A DNA stretch of 45,252 nucleotides, from positions 1 to 45,252 of IMG/VR virus record IMGVR_UViG_3300050343_000041; one strand, 5' to 3'. Both the position numbers and the translations under genes were made by a program. This DNA is from a virus. A model generated the notes under the pieces. It was not told where the DNA came from. It searched no databases and saw only the letters and a program-made list of their open reading frames with translations. Numbering within the stretch: position 1 is the first letter of the stretch; each line of letters opens with the position of its first letter. Of the stretch, positions 18,002 to 25,229 are shown piece after piece.

Positions 18002-18032
18002 GAAAACCGTTATTAAATTATAAATGGTTTTC
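18002..18032 (+). other. AT-rich hairpin after regA
   Basis: Perfect 7-bp inverted repeat (GAAAACC 18002-18008, GGTTTTC 18026-18032) with a 17-base AT loop containing TTATAAAT. It has no T tract, so it is not a typical terminator. It may protect the regA transcript 3' end. Confidence 0.4.
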
Positions 18033-18033
18033 G

Positions 18034-18041
18034 TTAAATAA
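18034..18041 (+). promoter_or_regulatory. Possible late promoter in the hsp20 leader
   Basis: TTAAATAA resembles the TAAATA core seen before other late genes. It also forms the 5' strand of the outer helix of the leader RNA, so transcripts starting here would lack that helix. Weak evidence. Confidence 0.3.
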
Positions 18042-18127
18042 ACGTGTGAGAGGGCAGGGGACGGTTCTCCGTCCCGCTTTCACGCAAGGATGCCTTCGGG
18101 GTCCTAACGTACACGTCGCTTATTTAA
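18034..18127 (+). ncRNA. Structured leader RNA upstream of hsp20 (wcaG-motif candidate)
   Basis: The stretch folds into a closed multi-stem element. An outer helix of 8+6 bp pairs 18034-18041 with 18120-18127, and 18042-18047 with 18111-18116, with a CGC bulge. Inside are a 6-bp helix (18047-18052 with 18077-18082, one wobble), a perfect 7-bp hairpin (18058-18064 with 18069-18075, loop TTCT) and a shorter hairpin (18088-18104). The likely ribosome-binding site AAGGA abuts the outer helix, so folding could control hsp20 translation. The wcaG RNA motif is known from cyanophage 5' leaders (from memory); identity needs a covariance-model search. Confidence 0.6.
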
Positions 18128-18131
18128 GGAC

Positions 18132-18536
18132 ATGCCTAATATTACATGGGAACAATATACCCCATATTCAATTGGATTTAATGAAACATTTCAACGACTT
18201 GAAGCTCTTGCAGGAGCAGGAACAAACTATCCTCCATACAATGTCATTAATGGATCTGATGGTAGAACAATACTGGAAGTCGCTCTTGCTGGATTTTCAA
18301 GAGAAGATCTTAAAGTTGAATCAGAACGAAATGTTTTAACAGTATCTGCTAATAAAGCACCACCAGATAAGGAAAGGAAATACGCCCATAAAGGAATTTC
18401 ATATAGAACATTTGCACGTAACTGGCAGATGGGAGACGATGTGGAAGTGGAAGCAGTTGAGTTTAAAGATGGGTTGCTATCAATTATCCTCAGGAAAGAA
18501 CTGTCCGAGAAACAGAAGCGTAAGAAACACTTCTAA
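18132..18536 (+). CDS. hsp20: Small heat-shock protein Hsp20
   Basis: A 134-aa alpha-crystallin-domain chaperone typical of cyanomyoviruses. The N-terminus (PYSIGFNETFQRLEAL) resembles IbpA/IbpB and leads to YPPYNVI, then EVALAGFSREDLKVE, RTFARNWQMGDDVEVEAVEFKDGLLSI (domain end, G-x-L) and a basic tail (EKQKRKKHF). It would hold unfolded proteins and may aid virion assembly or protect host photosystems during infection. It sits behind a structured leader RNA and ends 9 bases before a terminator, so it is probably a single-gene transcript. Confidence 0.92.
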   Translation: MPNITWEQYTPYSIGFNETFQRLEALAGAGTNYPPYNVINGSDGRTILEVALAGFSREDLKVESERNVLTVSANKAPPDKERKYAHKGISYRTFARNWQMGDDVEVEAVEFKDGLLSIILRKELSEKQKRKKHF

Positions 18537-18545
18537 ATAAAAACG

Positions 18546-18571
18546 AAAGGCACTTGACGGTGCCTTTTTTT
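18546..18571 (+). terminator. Terminator after hsp20
   Basis: Stem AAAGGCAC/GTGCCTTT (18546-18553 with 18560-18567), 6-base loop TTGACG, T run 18565-18571. The loop doubles as a promoter -35 element. Confidence 0.85.
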
Positions 18572-18582
18572 AATGCTAAACT
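18554..18582 (+). promoter_or_regulatory. Sigma70-like promoter nested in the hsp20 terminator
   Basis: TTGACG (18554-18559, the terminator loop), a 17-base spacer and TAAACT (18577-18582). It lies 21 bases before the first Sm-like gene and would drive the Sm-like/polymerase/uvsX/41 operon with host RNA polymerase. Confidence 0.5.
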
Positions 18583-18602
18583 AAAGTGTACAACAATTTG
18601 CC

Positions 18603-18956
18603 ATGGCCGTATCAATCGTAACCCTGAAAACGGGTGATCGCATCATCACTGAGTTAAAAGAGATTTTTGATGGGGAGGATGGGGACAAGAAAGGTGTCTG
18701 CCTGCTTATGGAAGAACCCTACATCCTCAACCTTACAGGCGAGAATGCTCAGTATATTACTGAACAATACAATATGGAATATCAAGTTAAATTTAGTAAG
18801 TGGAATCCATATTCTCCTGACTTCCAATTTAAAATTCCATATGATTCTGTAATGACAATTAGTAATCCTGAACCAGGATTGCAAAATGCCTACGAACAAA
18901 AGATTAAAGAAAAGAAAGAAATCGAAACTGAAACTATCCAACCAGAAGTATTATGA
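18603..18956 (+). CDS. Sm-like protein, copy 1 of a tandem trio
   Basis: A 117-aa protein: VSIVTLKTGDRIITELKEI, then LLMEEPYIL, KWNPYSPDFQFKIPYDSVMTISNP and a charged helical tail. The strand-Gly-strand opening and the W-P-S and V-T-I-x-x-P strands are shared with the two genes that follow and with 4572-4970. I infer a small beta-barrel of the Sm/LSm type. It is first in the operon after a promoter and overlaps the next gene by 4 bases. RNA binding is possible but unproven. Confidence 0.65.
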   Translation: MAVSIVTLKTGDRIITELKEIFDGEDGDKKGVCLLMEEPYILNLTGENAQYITEQYNMEYQVKFSKWNPYSPDFQFKIPYDSVMTISNPEPGLQNAYEQKIKEKKEIETETIQPEVL

Positions 18957-19345
18957 CTGAACAAAAACTAAAGACAAATCATAACATCCGTATTGTAACT
19001 CTTACCACTGCTGAGCGTGTGCTTTGTATGTTTGGTGAAGTTCGTGATGATGAAGAGAAAGTAGCTGGATATCGTTTACTGTATCCATACTCACTTGCTC
19101 TGGGTGATCCCAATGAAGACGGTAGTATTCCTATCACATATTCACGTTGGTGTCCTTTCTCTCCAGTAGAAGAACATCGTCTTGGTGGAGAACATATTAT
19201 CAGTGTTGTATATCCTGATAATAATATTGTTGACAATTTTGCAAACAAACTACGTGAAATTGGATTGACAGACGAAAACATTTTCTTCCCATTGGAGGGG
19301 GCAACAGATGGAGATAACAGCGAACCTGATCAAGCTGCAGAATGA
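18953..19345 (+). CDS. Sm-like protein, copy 2
   Basis: A 130-aa paralog of its upstream neighbour: IRIVTLTTAERVLCMFGEV, LLYPYSLAL, YSRWCPFSPVEEHRLGGEHIISVVYPD, then a helix (NNIVDNFANKLREIG) and an acidic tail. The conserved Gly after the first strand is replaced by Ala-Glu. It overlaps the next gene by 38 bases in another frame, unusually long for this genome. Likely forms homo- or hetero-rings with its neighbours; that is inference. Confidence 0.65.
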   Translation: MTEQKLKTNHNIRIVTLTTAERVLCMFGEVRDDEEKVAGYRLLYPYSLALGDPNEDGSIPITYSRWCPFSPVEEHRLGGEHIISVVYPDNNIVDNFANKLREIGLTDENIFFPLEGATDGDNSEPDQAAE

Positions 19346-19565
19346 ATGGATCATCGCTCAGGTAGAACCAGCAGAGGGTGACAGTTTACCAGGTGACCCT
19401 GATGTATGGATGGTTGAACCGTATGTGGTAGAATCTGATGGACAGATAACCCCATGGGCAGAACACTCTTCTGAGCGTGAGTTTAATGTCAGGTCTGGTG
19501 ATCTGACAGTCGTGACCAACCCAAGCAAGACACTCCTTGCTCGTTATATTGAATCTCTTGAATGA
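19308..19565 (+). CDS. Sm-like protein, copy 3 (short)
   Basis: An 85-aa paralog: ITANLIKLQNEWIIAQVEPA, VWMVEPYVV, then FNVRSGDLTVVTNPSKTLLARYIESLE. It keeps the first strands, the PY motif and the V-T-x-x-P strand followed by a terminal helix, and lacks the long tails of copies 1 and 2. It starts within the upstream gene's tail and overlaps the polymerase start by 4 bases, so it is probably translationally coupled to gp43. Confidence 0.6.
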   Translation: MEITANLIKLQNEWIIAQVEPAEGDSLPGDPDVWMVEPYVVESDGQITPWAEHSSEREFNVRSGDLTVVTNPSKTLLARYIESLE

Positions 19566-22054
19566 AGTTTTACACTAGTGTTGAGCAAGCAGGCAATCGT
19601 CTGCTTGTCCGTGGTTATGAGAATGGCAATCGCTACTGCGTGAGGGTTCCTTTCAACCCCACGATGTATTTGCCTAGTAAGAATTATTCTGAGTGGACAA
19701 CACTAGAAGGTGATTGTGTAGAACCACATAAGTTTGGTTCTATCAATGATGCTCGCGAGTTCATCAAACAATATAAAGAGGTAGATAACTTTGACATCTA
19801 TGGAAACTCTCGTTTCCTGTATCAGTATATTGCGGAGCAGCATCCTGAAGAGGAACTAAAATACGATGGTAGTAAAATCCGTGTCTTTACAATTGACATT
19901 GAAACAGCAGCAGAGAACGGATTCCCTAACATTGAAACAGCAGACCAAGAGATCCTTGCTATCTCCCTGAAGGATAGTTTCTCAGGTAGGATTACAGTAT
20001 GGGGTGCTCGTGCATTTGAAAACAGTGATCCTATGGTGGATTACATGCACTTTAGATCTGAAGAATCTATGCTTGGTGCTTTCTTGCAGTATTGGCAAGA
20101 GAACTATCCTGATGTGATTACAGGGTGGAATGTGCAGTTGTTTGATATGCCATACATTCACAATCGTATCGAACGTGTACTAGGAGAGAAATATACCAAG
20201 TTACTCTCTCCATGGAAACTGGTATCACAACGTGAGATCTTTATCAAAGGTCGTAAACAATTTGCTATTGACACTCTTGGTATCTCTACTCTTGATTACC
20301 TAGAACTGTATAAGAAGTTTACTTATACTAACCAAGAATCATATCGTCTAGACCATATTGCTTTTGTTGAACTTGGATCTAAGAAACTAGATCACTCAGA
20401 GTTTGACACATTCAAAGAGTTCTATGAGGGAGACTGGCAGAAGTTTATTGAATACAACATTCATGACGTTCGTCTGGTAGATCAACTAGATGATAAGATG
20501 AAGTTGGTTGAACTAGCATACACCATGGCATATGATGCTAAGGTAAACTATGAGGATGTATTCTCACAAGTTCGTATGTGGGATAACTACATCTATTGTG
20601 AACTGCTTAGACGTAAGATTGCTATTCCTCCTAAGAAGGAAAGCGCAACTAAAACAGAGAAGTATGCGGGGGCATATGTTAAAGAACCGAAGCCTGGATT
20701 CTATGATTGGGTGGTGTCTTTTGATCTCAATAGCTTGTATCCTCATCTCATTATGCAGTACAACATCTCACCCGAGACACTACTCGACAAGAGACATTCA
20801 ACAGTTACAGTTGATAAGATCCTTGAAAAAGAAGTAGAGATTGAGGGTGAGTATGCTGTGTGTGCTAATGGAGCTCAGTATCGTAAAGATAAGCACGGGT
20901 TCCTGCCACAAATGATGAAGAAGATGTATGACAGTCGTGTTATATTCAAGAAGAGAATGATCAAGGCAAAGCAGGAGTATGAAAAAACTCCTACTGTCGA
21001 ACTCATGAAAGAGATTGCTCGCTGTAATAACATTCAGATGGCAAAGAAAATTTCTCTCAACTCTGCTTATGGTGCTATCGGTAACGAACACTTTCGATAC
21101 TATCGTCTAGCAAATGCTGAGGCTATCACTCTATCTGGTCAGGTATCTATCCGTTGGATTGAGAGTAAGATGAACCGATACCTAAATAAACTGCTCTCTA
21201 CAGATTCGGTTGATTATGTCATCGCATCTGACACTGACTCAATTTATCTTAATCTCGGACCTCTTGTTGATAAATTTTTTGGTGCTAAATCTAGCGATAA
21301 AGCAGCAATTGTGGGGATACTTGACAAGATCTGTCAGGAGAAACTGGAACCTTTTATTGAGGATTCATATCAAGAGTTGGCGAACTACGTTTCAGCGTAT
21401 GATCAAAAGATGAGTATGAAGCGTGAGAACATCGCTGATCGTGGCATTTGGACTGCGAAGAAGCGTTACATTCTCAACGTTTGGGACAGTGAGGGGGTTA
21501 GATATAAAGAACCCAAGATGAAGATCATGGGTCTTGAAACCGCTAGGTCATCGACACCAGCGTATTTTAGAGACAAGTTATATGCAGCGTTTAAGATTAT
21601 TATCGGCAAGACAAATGATGAACTTATCACTTTCATCAATGTTGTTAGAGCAGAGACCAGAGAGCGACACTATTCAGATGTCGCCTTCCCCAGAGGAGTT
21701 AACAACCTGGCAAAATATCGCCACCCGACTGAGATTTATCAGAAAGGAACACCCATTGCGGTAAGGGGTGCTCTACTCTATAACTATTATGTCAAAAAGC
21801 ATAAGGTAGAGAACAAGCATCCTCTCATTCAAGAAGGTGAGAAGATCAAGTTCATGTATCTCAAGACACCCAACCCTCTCCATGAGAATGTGGTTAGTTT
21901 CTTTGGTGAGTTGCCTAAGGAATTTGGTATCGAGAAATATGTGGACTACCAAACACAATTTGAAAAGTCATTCCTCGAACCACTCAAAAACGTGCTACAA
22001 TGTATTGGTTGGACCCACGAGAAGACCATTAGCATTACGAGTTTCTTTGGATGA
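19562..22054 (+). CDS. 43: DNA polymerase gp43
   Basis: An 830-aa family B replicative polymerase with proofreading. Exonuclease motifs: VFTIDIETA near residue 110 (Exo I), ITGWNVQLFDMPY near 200 (Exo II), YNIHDVRLVDQ near 300 (Exo III). Polymerase motifs: FDLNSLYPHL near 390 (A), KKISLNSAYGAIGN near 500 (B), ASDTDSIYL near 556 (C). T4 gp43 is 898 aa. The C-terminus ends ISITSFFG, resembling the clamp-binding tail of T4-type polymerases. Intact, no frameshift. Confidence 0.97.
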   Translation: MKFYTSVEQAGNRLLVRGYENGNRYCVRVPFNPTMYLPSKNYSEWTTLEGDCVEPHKFGSINDAREFIKQYKEVDNFDIYGNSRFLYQYIAEQHPEEELKYDGSKIRVFTIDIETAAENGFPNIETADQEILAISLKDSFSGRITVWGARAFENSDPMVDYMHFRSEESMLGAFLQYWQENYPDVITGWNVQLFDMPYIHNRIERVLGEKYTKLLSPWKLVSQREIFIKGRKQFAIDTLGISTLDYLELYKKFTYTNQESYRLDHIAFVELGSKKLDHSEFDTFKEFYEGDWQKFIEYNIHDVRLVDQLDDKMKLVELAYTMAYDAKVNYEDVFSQVRMWDNYIYCELLRRKIAIPPKKESATKTEKYAGAYVKEPKPGFYDWVVSFDLNSLYPHLIMQYNISPETLLDKRHSTVTVDKILEKEVEIEGEYAVCANGAQYRKDKHGFLPQMMKKMYDSRVIFKKRMIKAKQEYEKTPTVELMKEIARCNNIQMAKKISLNSAYGAIGNEHFRYYRLANAEAITLSGQVSIRWIESKMNRYLNKLLSTDSVDYVIASDTDSIYLNLGPLVDKFFGAKSSDKAAIVGILDKICQEKLEPFIEDSYQELANYVSAYDQKMSMKRENIADRGIWTAKKRYILNVWDSEGVRYKEPKMKIMGLETARSSTPAYFRDKLYAAFKIIIGKTNDELITFINVVRAETRERHYSDVAFPRGVNNLAKYRHPTEIYQKGTPIAVRGALLYNYYVKKHKVENKHPLIQEGEKIKFMYLKTPNPLHENVVSFFGELPKEFGIEKYVDYQTQFEKSFLEPLKNVLQCIGWTHEKTISITSFFG

Positions 22055-22227
22055 GTAAGAGAATTTTTGTTGTGACATGGACTAATCATCTTGTCGGTCA
22101 GGTAGGACCAGAGGACATTAAGTGCTTTGAGGACTACAAAACTGCTATTGGGTTTTCTAAACTCATGAAGCAGAAATATAATTATGTAAACTTTTACGAG
22201 GAGAATGTAAATCAATGGGATTCCTAG
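22051..22227 (+). CDS. Small hypothetical protein, 58 aa
   Basis: MSKRIFVVTWTNHLVGQVGP...NVNQWDS. It overlaps the gp43 stop (ATGA) and runs 13 bases into uvsX. The sequence reads as beta strands followed by a helix (DYKTAIGFSKLMKQKY), with no family recognised. Coupling on both sides suggests a genuine replication-cluster gene. Confidence 0.6.
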   Translation: MSKRIFVVTWTNHLVGQVGPEDIKCFEDYKTAIGFSKLMKQKYNYVNFYEENVNQWDS

Positions 22228-23231
22228 ACACAGTAATCAAGGATAGTGGCAATGAGTTTGCTGGTTTGGTTAGTGAAGGAGTTGCTGCAGGTGACATTAC
22301 TGATTATGTCGATACTGGCAGTTATATCTTTAACGCCCTGGTTAGTGGTTCTCTGTTTGGAGGTCTTCCTTCAAACAAAGTCACCGCTCTTGCAGGAGAA
22401 TCAAGCACTGGGAAAACTTTTTTTGCTCTTAGTGTCGTTCGTAATTTCCTTCGTGATAATCCTACAGGCGGCGTCATTTATTTTGAAACTGAATCCGCCA
22501 TTTCCCGTGACATGATTGAGTCGCGTGGTATTGATTCCCAACGTATGGTTTTGTTTCCTGTCTCAACTATTGAGGAGTTCAGGACTCAAGCTTGTCGTAT
22601 CGTTGACAAGTACATGAAAGAACCTAAAGACAAACGTGAACCTATGATGTTTGTGTTAGATTCTTTGGGTATGCTTTCAACTAACAAGGAGATGGAAGAC
22701 GTTGCTAACGATAAGCAGGTCAGGGACATGACTAAGAGTCAGTTGATCAAGGGTGCCTTTCGTGTGCTTACACTTAAACTGGGTCAAGCACAGGTGCCTA
22801 TGATCGTCACTAACCATACCTATGATGTGATCGGTTCCTATGTTCCGATGAAAGAAATGGGTGGTGGTACAGGTCTTAAGTATGCTGCATCTACTATCAT
22901 CTATCTTACTAAGAGTAAGGAACGTGATAGCAAGAAAGAAGTTGTTGGTAGTATCATTAAATGTGAGGCAAAGAAGTCTCGTCTAACCGTGGAGGGTTCT
23001 AAAATTGCAACACGTCTATTTTTTGACGAGCGAGGTCTTGACAAATACTACGGATTATTGGAGTTGGGTACAGAGTACGGGGTATTCGGAAAGAACGGTA
23101 ATAGGGTCACTATTGGTGAATCTTCCGTTTATCCTTCTGCTGTACTTGCTGATCCCGAGAAGTATTTCACAGAAGAAGTGATGGCAAAGTTGGAAGAAGC
23201 AGCACAGCAGGAATTTTCGTATGGCAATTGA
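22215..23231 (+). CDS. uvsX: Recombinase UvsX (RecA-like)
   Basis: A 338-aa strand-exchange protein that forms filaments on single-stranded DNA with UvsY's help. Walker A GESSTGKTFFAL near residue 62, Walker B MMFVLDSLGML near 143, loop regions (MKEMGGGTGLKYAAST) near 220, and C-terminal GLDKYYGLLELG. Shorter than T4 UvsX (391 aa). Followed immediately by the helicase gene with an 11-base overlap. Secure. Confidence 0.93.
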   Translation: MGFLDTVIKDSGNEFAGLVSEGVAAGDITDYVDTGSYIFNALVSGSLFGGLPSNKVTALAGESSTGKTFFALSVVRNFLRDNPTGGVIYFETESAISRDMIESRGIDSQRMVLFPVSTIEEFRTQACRIVDKYMKEPKDKREPMMFVLDSLGMLSTNKEMEDVANDKQVRDMTKSQLIKGAFRVLTLKLGQAQVPMIVTNHTYDVIGSYVPMKEMGGGTGLKYAASTIIYLTKSKERDSKKEVVGSIIKCEAKKSRLTVEGSKIATRLFFDERGLDKYYGLLELGTEYGVFGKNGNRVTIGESSVYPSAVLADPEKYFTEEVMAKLEEAAQQEFSYGN

Positions 23232-24609
23232 GCGTATTGAACAAACTATCTTGCGAAACCTCATACATAATGAGGAATATTACCGCAAGGTAGTTCCGTT
23301 TTTAAAAGCAGAATACTACGAGAATTATCATGAGAAGATCATCTTTGAAGAGATTGCTGATTTCGCTTCCAAGTATGATAAAGTTCCTACTAAAGAAGTC
23401 ATTACGATTAACCTCCAAAATCGTAATGACCTTACTGACGAATCGTTTAACGATTCGGTACAGACAGTATCCTCCTTATCAGATGAATGGGTTGAATACG
23501 AGTGGCTCCTCGATGCAACAGAAAAGTGGTGTCAAGACAGAGCAATCTATCTCGCCCTTATGTCCTCGATCAAGATCGCAGATGGAGGCGATAAGAAAAT
23601 TTCGCGAGATGCGATACCCACTATTCTCCAAGAGGCCCTGGCGGTATCGTTCGACGAGCACATCGGACACGATTACATAGAACAAGCAAAAGATAGATAT
23701 GATTTCTATCACAGAAAAGAAGAGAAAGTCCCATTTGATTTGGAGAAGTTTAACTTTATTACCAAAGGTGGTCTCTCTAACAAGACTCTCAATGTCGCTC
23801 TTGCTGGTACGGGTGTCGGGAAATCTCTATTCATGTGCCACCAAGCTAGTGCCGCTCTCACAGAGGGATACAACGTTCTCTACATTACATGTGAAATGGC
23901 AGAGGAGAAGATCGCTGAACGAATTGACGCAAACCTATTAAACGTAAATGTTAAAGACATTGTTGATCTACCAGAAGTTCTCTTCACCAGTAAGGTTAAT
24001 GAGATCGCTAGAAAAACTCAGGGTAAACTTATTATCAAAGAATATCCCACAGCATCGGCACATGCTGGACACTTTGGAGCACTCTTGAGTGATTTAAAAC
24101 TCAAGAAAGATTTCAAACCCCATATTATTTTTGTTGATTATTTAAACATATGTGCAAGTGTGAGGTACAAAGGTGCGGTTGTTAATTCGTATACCTATGT
24201 TAAGGCGATTGCTGAGGAGCTTCGGGGTCTTGCTGTGGAACATAACGTCCCTATTGTTAGTGCTACTCAGACCACTCGTTCTGGTTTTGGCAATAGCGAT
24301 CCAGATCTTACCGATACTTCTGAGTCTTTTGGTCTTCCTGCCACTGCTGATTTTATGTTTGCCCTTATCTCTACTGAGGAGTTGGAACAACAGGGTCGCC
24401 TCATGGTCAAACAACTTAAAAACAGATACTCAGAAACTTCTACCTCACGAAAATTCATGGTGGGAATTGACAGATCGAAGATGAAGCTGTATGATGTAGC
24501 AGATGATGCTTCCGAAATTAGCATCGACAATGACGACGTGGGAGACCAACTCTCACAATTTTCAGACACACAAAACCGACTATCTAAATTTGCCGAGTGG
24601 AACGTATGA
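23221..24609 (+). CDS. 41: Replicative helicase gp41 (DnaB-like)
   Basis: A 462-aa hexameric 5'-3' DNA helicase that works with primase gp61. N-terminal domain residues 1-150; Walker A LAGTGVGKSLFMCH near 193; Walker B HIIFVDYLNICAS near 302; DnaB-type motif H4 region with SATQTTRSGFGNSDPDLTDTSESFGLPATADFM near 350 (described in parts). T4 gp41 is 475 aa. Overlaps uvsX and mazG. Confidence 0.93.
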   Translation: MAIERIEQTILRNLIHNEEYYRKVVPFLKAEYYENYHEKIIFEEIADFASKYDKVPTKEVITINLQNRNDLTDESFNDSVQTVSSLSDEWVEYEWLLDATEKWCQDRAIYLALMSSIKIADGGDKKISRDAIPTILQEALAVSFDEHIGHDYIEQAKDRYDFYHRKEEKVPFDLEKFNFITKGGLSNKTLNVALAGTGVGKSLFMCHQASAALTEGYNVLYITCEMAEEKIAERIDANLLNVNVKDIVDLPEVLFTSKVNEIARKTQGKLIIKEYPTASAHAGHFGALLSDLKLKKDFKPHIIFVDYLNICASVRYKGAVVNSYTYVKAIAEELRGLAVEHNVPIVSATQTTRSGFGNSDPDLTDTSESFGLPATADFMFALISTEELEQQGRLMVKQLKNRYSETSTSRKFMVGIDRSKMKLYDVADDASEISIDNDDVGDQLSQFSDTQNRLSKFAEWNV

Positions 24610-25010
24610 CTATTAAATTTGAACGCTATGAAGAATTTGTTTCAGCAGTTACTTCAGACGCTTCTACAAACTTTGTTGATTTCGCTGACCGTATTGGTGA
24701 TCTGGATCGACAAGGTGCCAATATTGAGAGACTTCTTACTGCTGGTGTTGGAATTAATGCTGAGGGTGGTGAGTTCCTTGAGATCATTAAAAAAATGGTC
24801 TTCCAAGGAAAACCGTGGAACGAAGATAATCGTGAGCATCTCATTATTGAGTTGGGTGACGTTATGTGGTATGTTGCTCAAGCTACAATGGCACTTGATA
24901 TTTCCTTCGATGAGGTAATCGAAACTAATGTCAACAAACTGAAGAAGCGTTATCCTGGTGGTGAGTTCAATGTTCACAACTCAGAAGTTCGTGCTGCAAA
25001 CGATCGCTGA
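24606..25010 (+). CDS. mazG: MazG-like nucleotide pyrophosphohydrolase
   Basis: A 134-aa all-alpha NTP pyrophosphatase. The MazG metal signature is E53-x-x-E56 (NAEGGEFLEI) and E82-x-x-D85 (IIELGDVMWY), followed by the conserved N-x-x-K-L..RYP segment at 108-117 (NVNKLKKRYPGG). Cyanophage MazG has been studied as an enzyme hydrolysing dNTPs and was proposed to act on ppGpp. I start at 24606, overlapping the gp41 stop (ATGA), rather than the ORF's first ATG at 24597. Confidence 0.88.
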   Translation: MTIKFERYEEFVSAVTSDASTNFVDFADRIGDLDRQGANIERLLTAGVGINAEGGEFLEIIKKMVFQGKPWNEDNREHLIIELGDVMWYVAQATMALDISFDEVIETNVNKLKKRYPGGEFNVHNSEVRAANDR

Positions 25011-25210
25011 TGTTTTCCTTCTGGATTCACCTGAGAGCATTCTTCACTGTGGTGGTTGTGAGTTGTTCTCATCCTGCCAACTGGGATCAATGTGTTCGGG
25101 TGGACCAGTGGCTCTTGCCAGAACTGCAAGAAGGGTATAGAATATGGTCAGGACAAACTCACCCCTACCAAAATGAAAAAGATTATCTCAATGACCTCCC
25201 CTCTAAATAG
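25010..25210 (+). CDS. Small putative lipoprotein
   Basis: 66 residues with a hydrophobic N-terminus (FSFWIHLRAFFTVVVVSC) ending in a lipobox-like VVSC at about residues 16-19. A soluble part follows, rich in aromatics (NWDQCVRVDQWLLPELQEGY). It starts on the mazG stop (TGATG). It could be a spanin-like or other envelope protein of the infected cell; no homology recognised. The terminator hairpin begins inside its last codons. Confidence 0.5.
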   Translation: MFSFWIHLRAFFTVVVVSCSHPANWDQCVRVDQWLLPELQEGYRIWSGQTHPYQNEKDYLNDLPSK

Positions 25211-25229
25211 TTAGACGGGAGGTCTTTTT
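25193..25229 (+). terminator. Terminator hairpin whose 3' arm is the next gene's ribosome-binding site
   Basis: Perfect 8-bp stem GACCTCCC (25193-25200) with GGGAGGTC (25217-25224), 16-base loop, then TTTTT directly before the ATG at 25230. The 3' arm contains GGGAGG, an ideal Shine-Dalgarno sequence; the loop contains a late promoter core. See findings. Confidence 0.8.
25203..25210 (+). promoter_or_regulatory. Putative late promoter inside the hairpin loop
   Basis: CTAAATAG in the loop of the 25193-25229 hairpin. Initiation about 6 bases downstream would yield an mRNA lacking the 5' arm, so the ribosome-binding site would be free. Matches the late core seen at 2081 and 30256. Confidence 0.6.
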
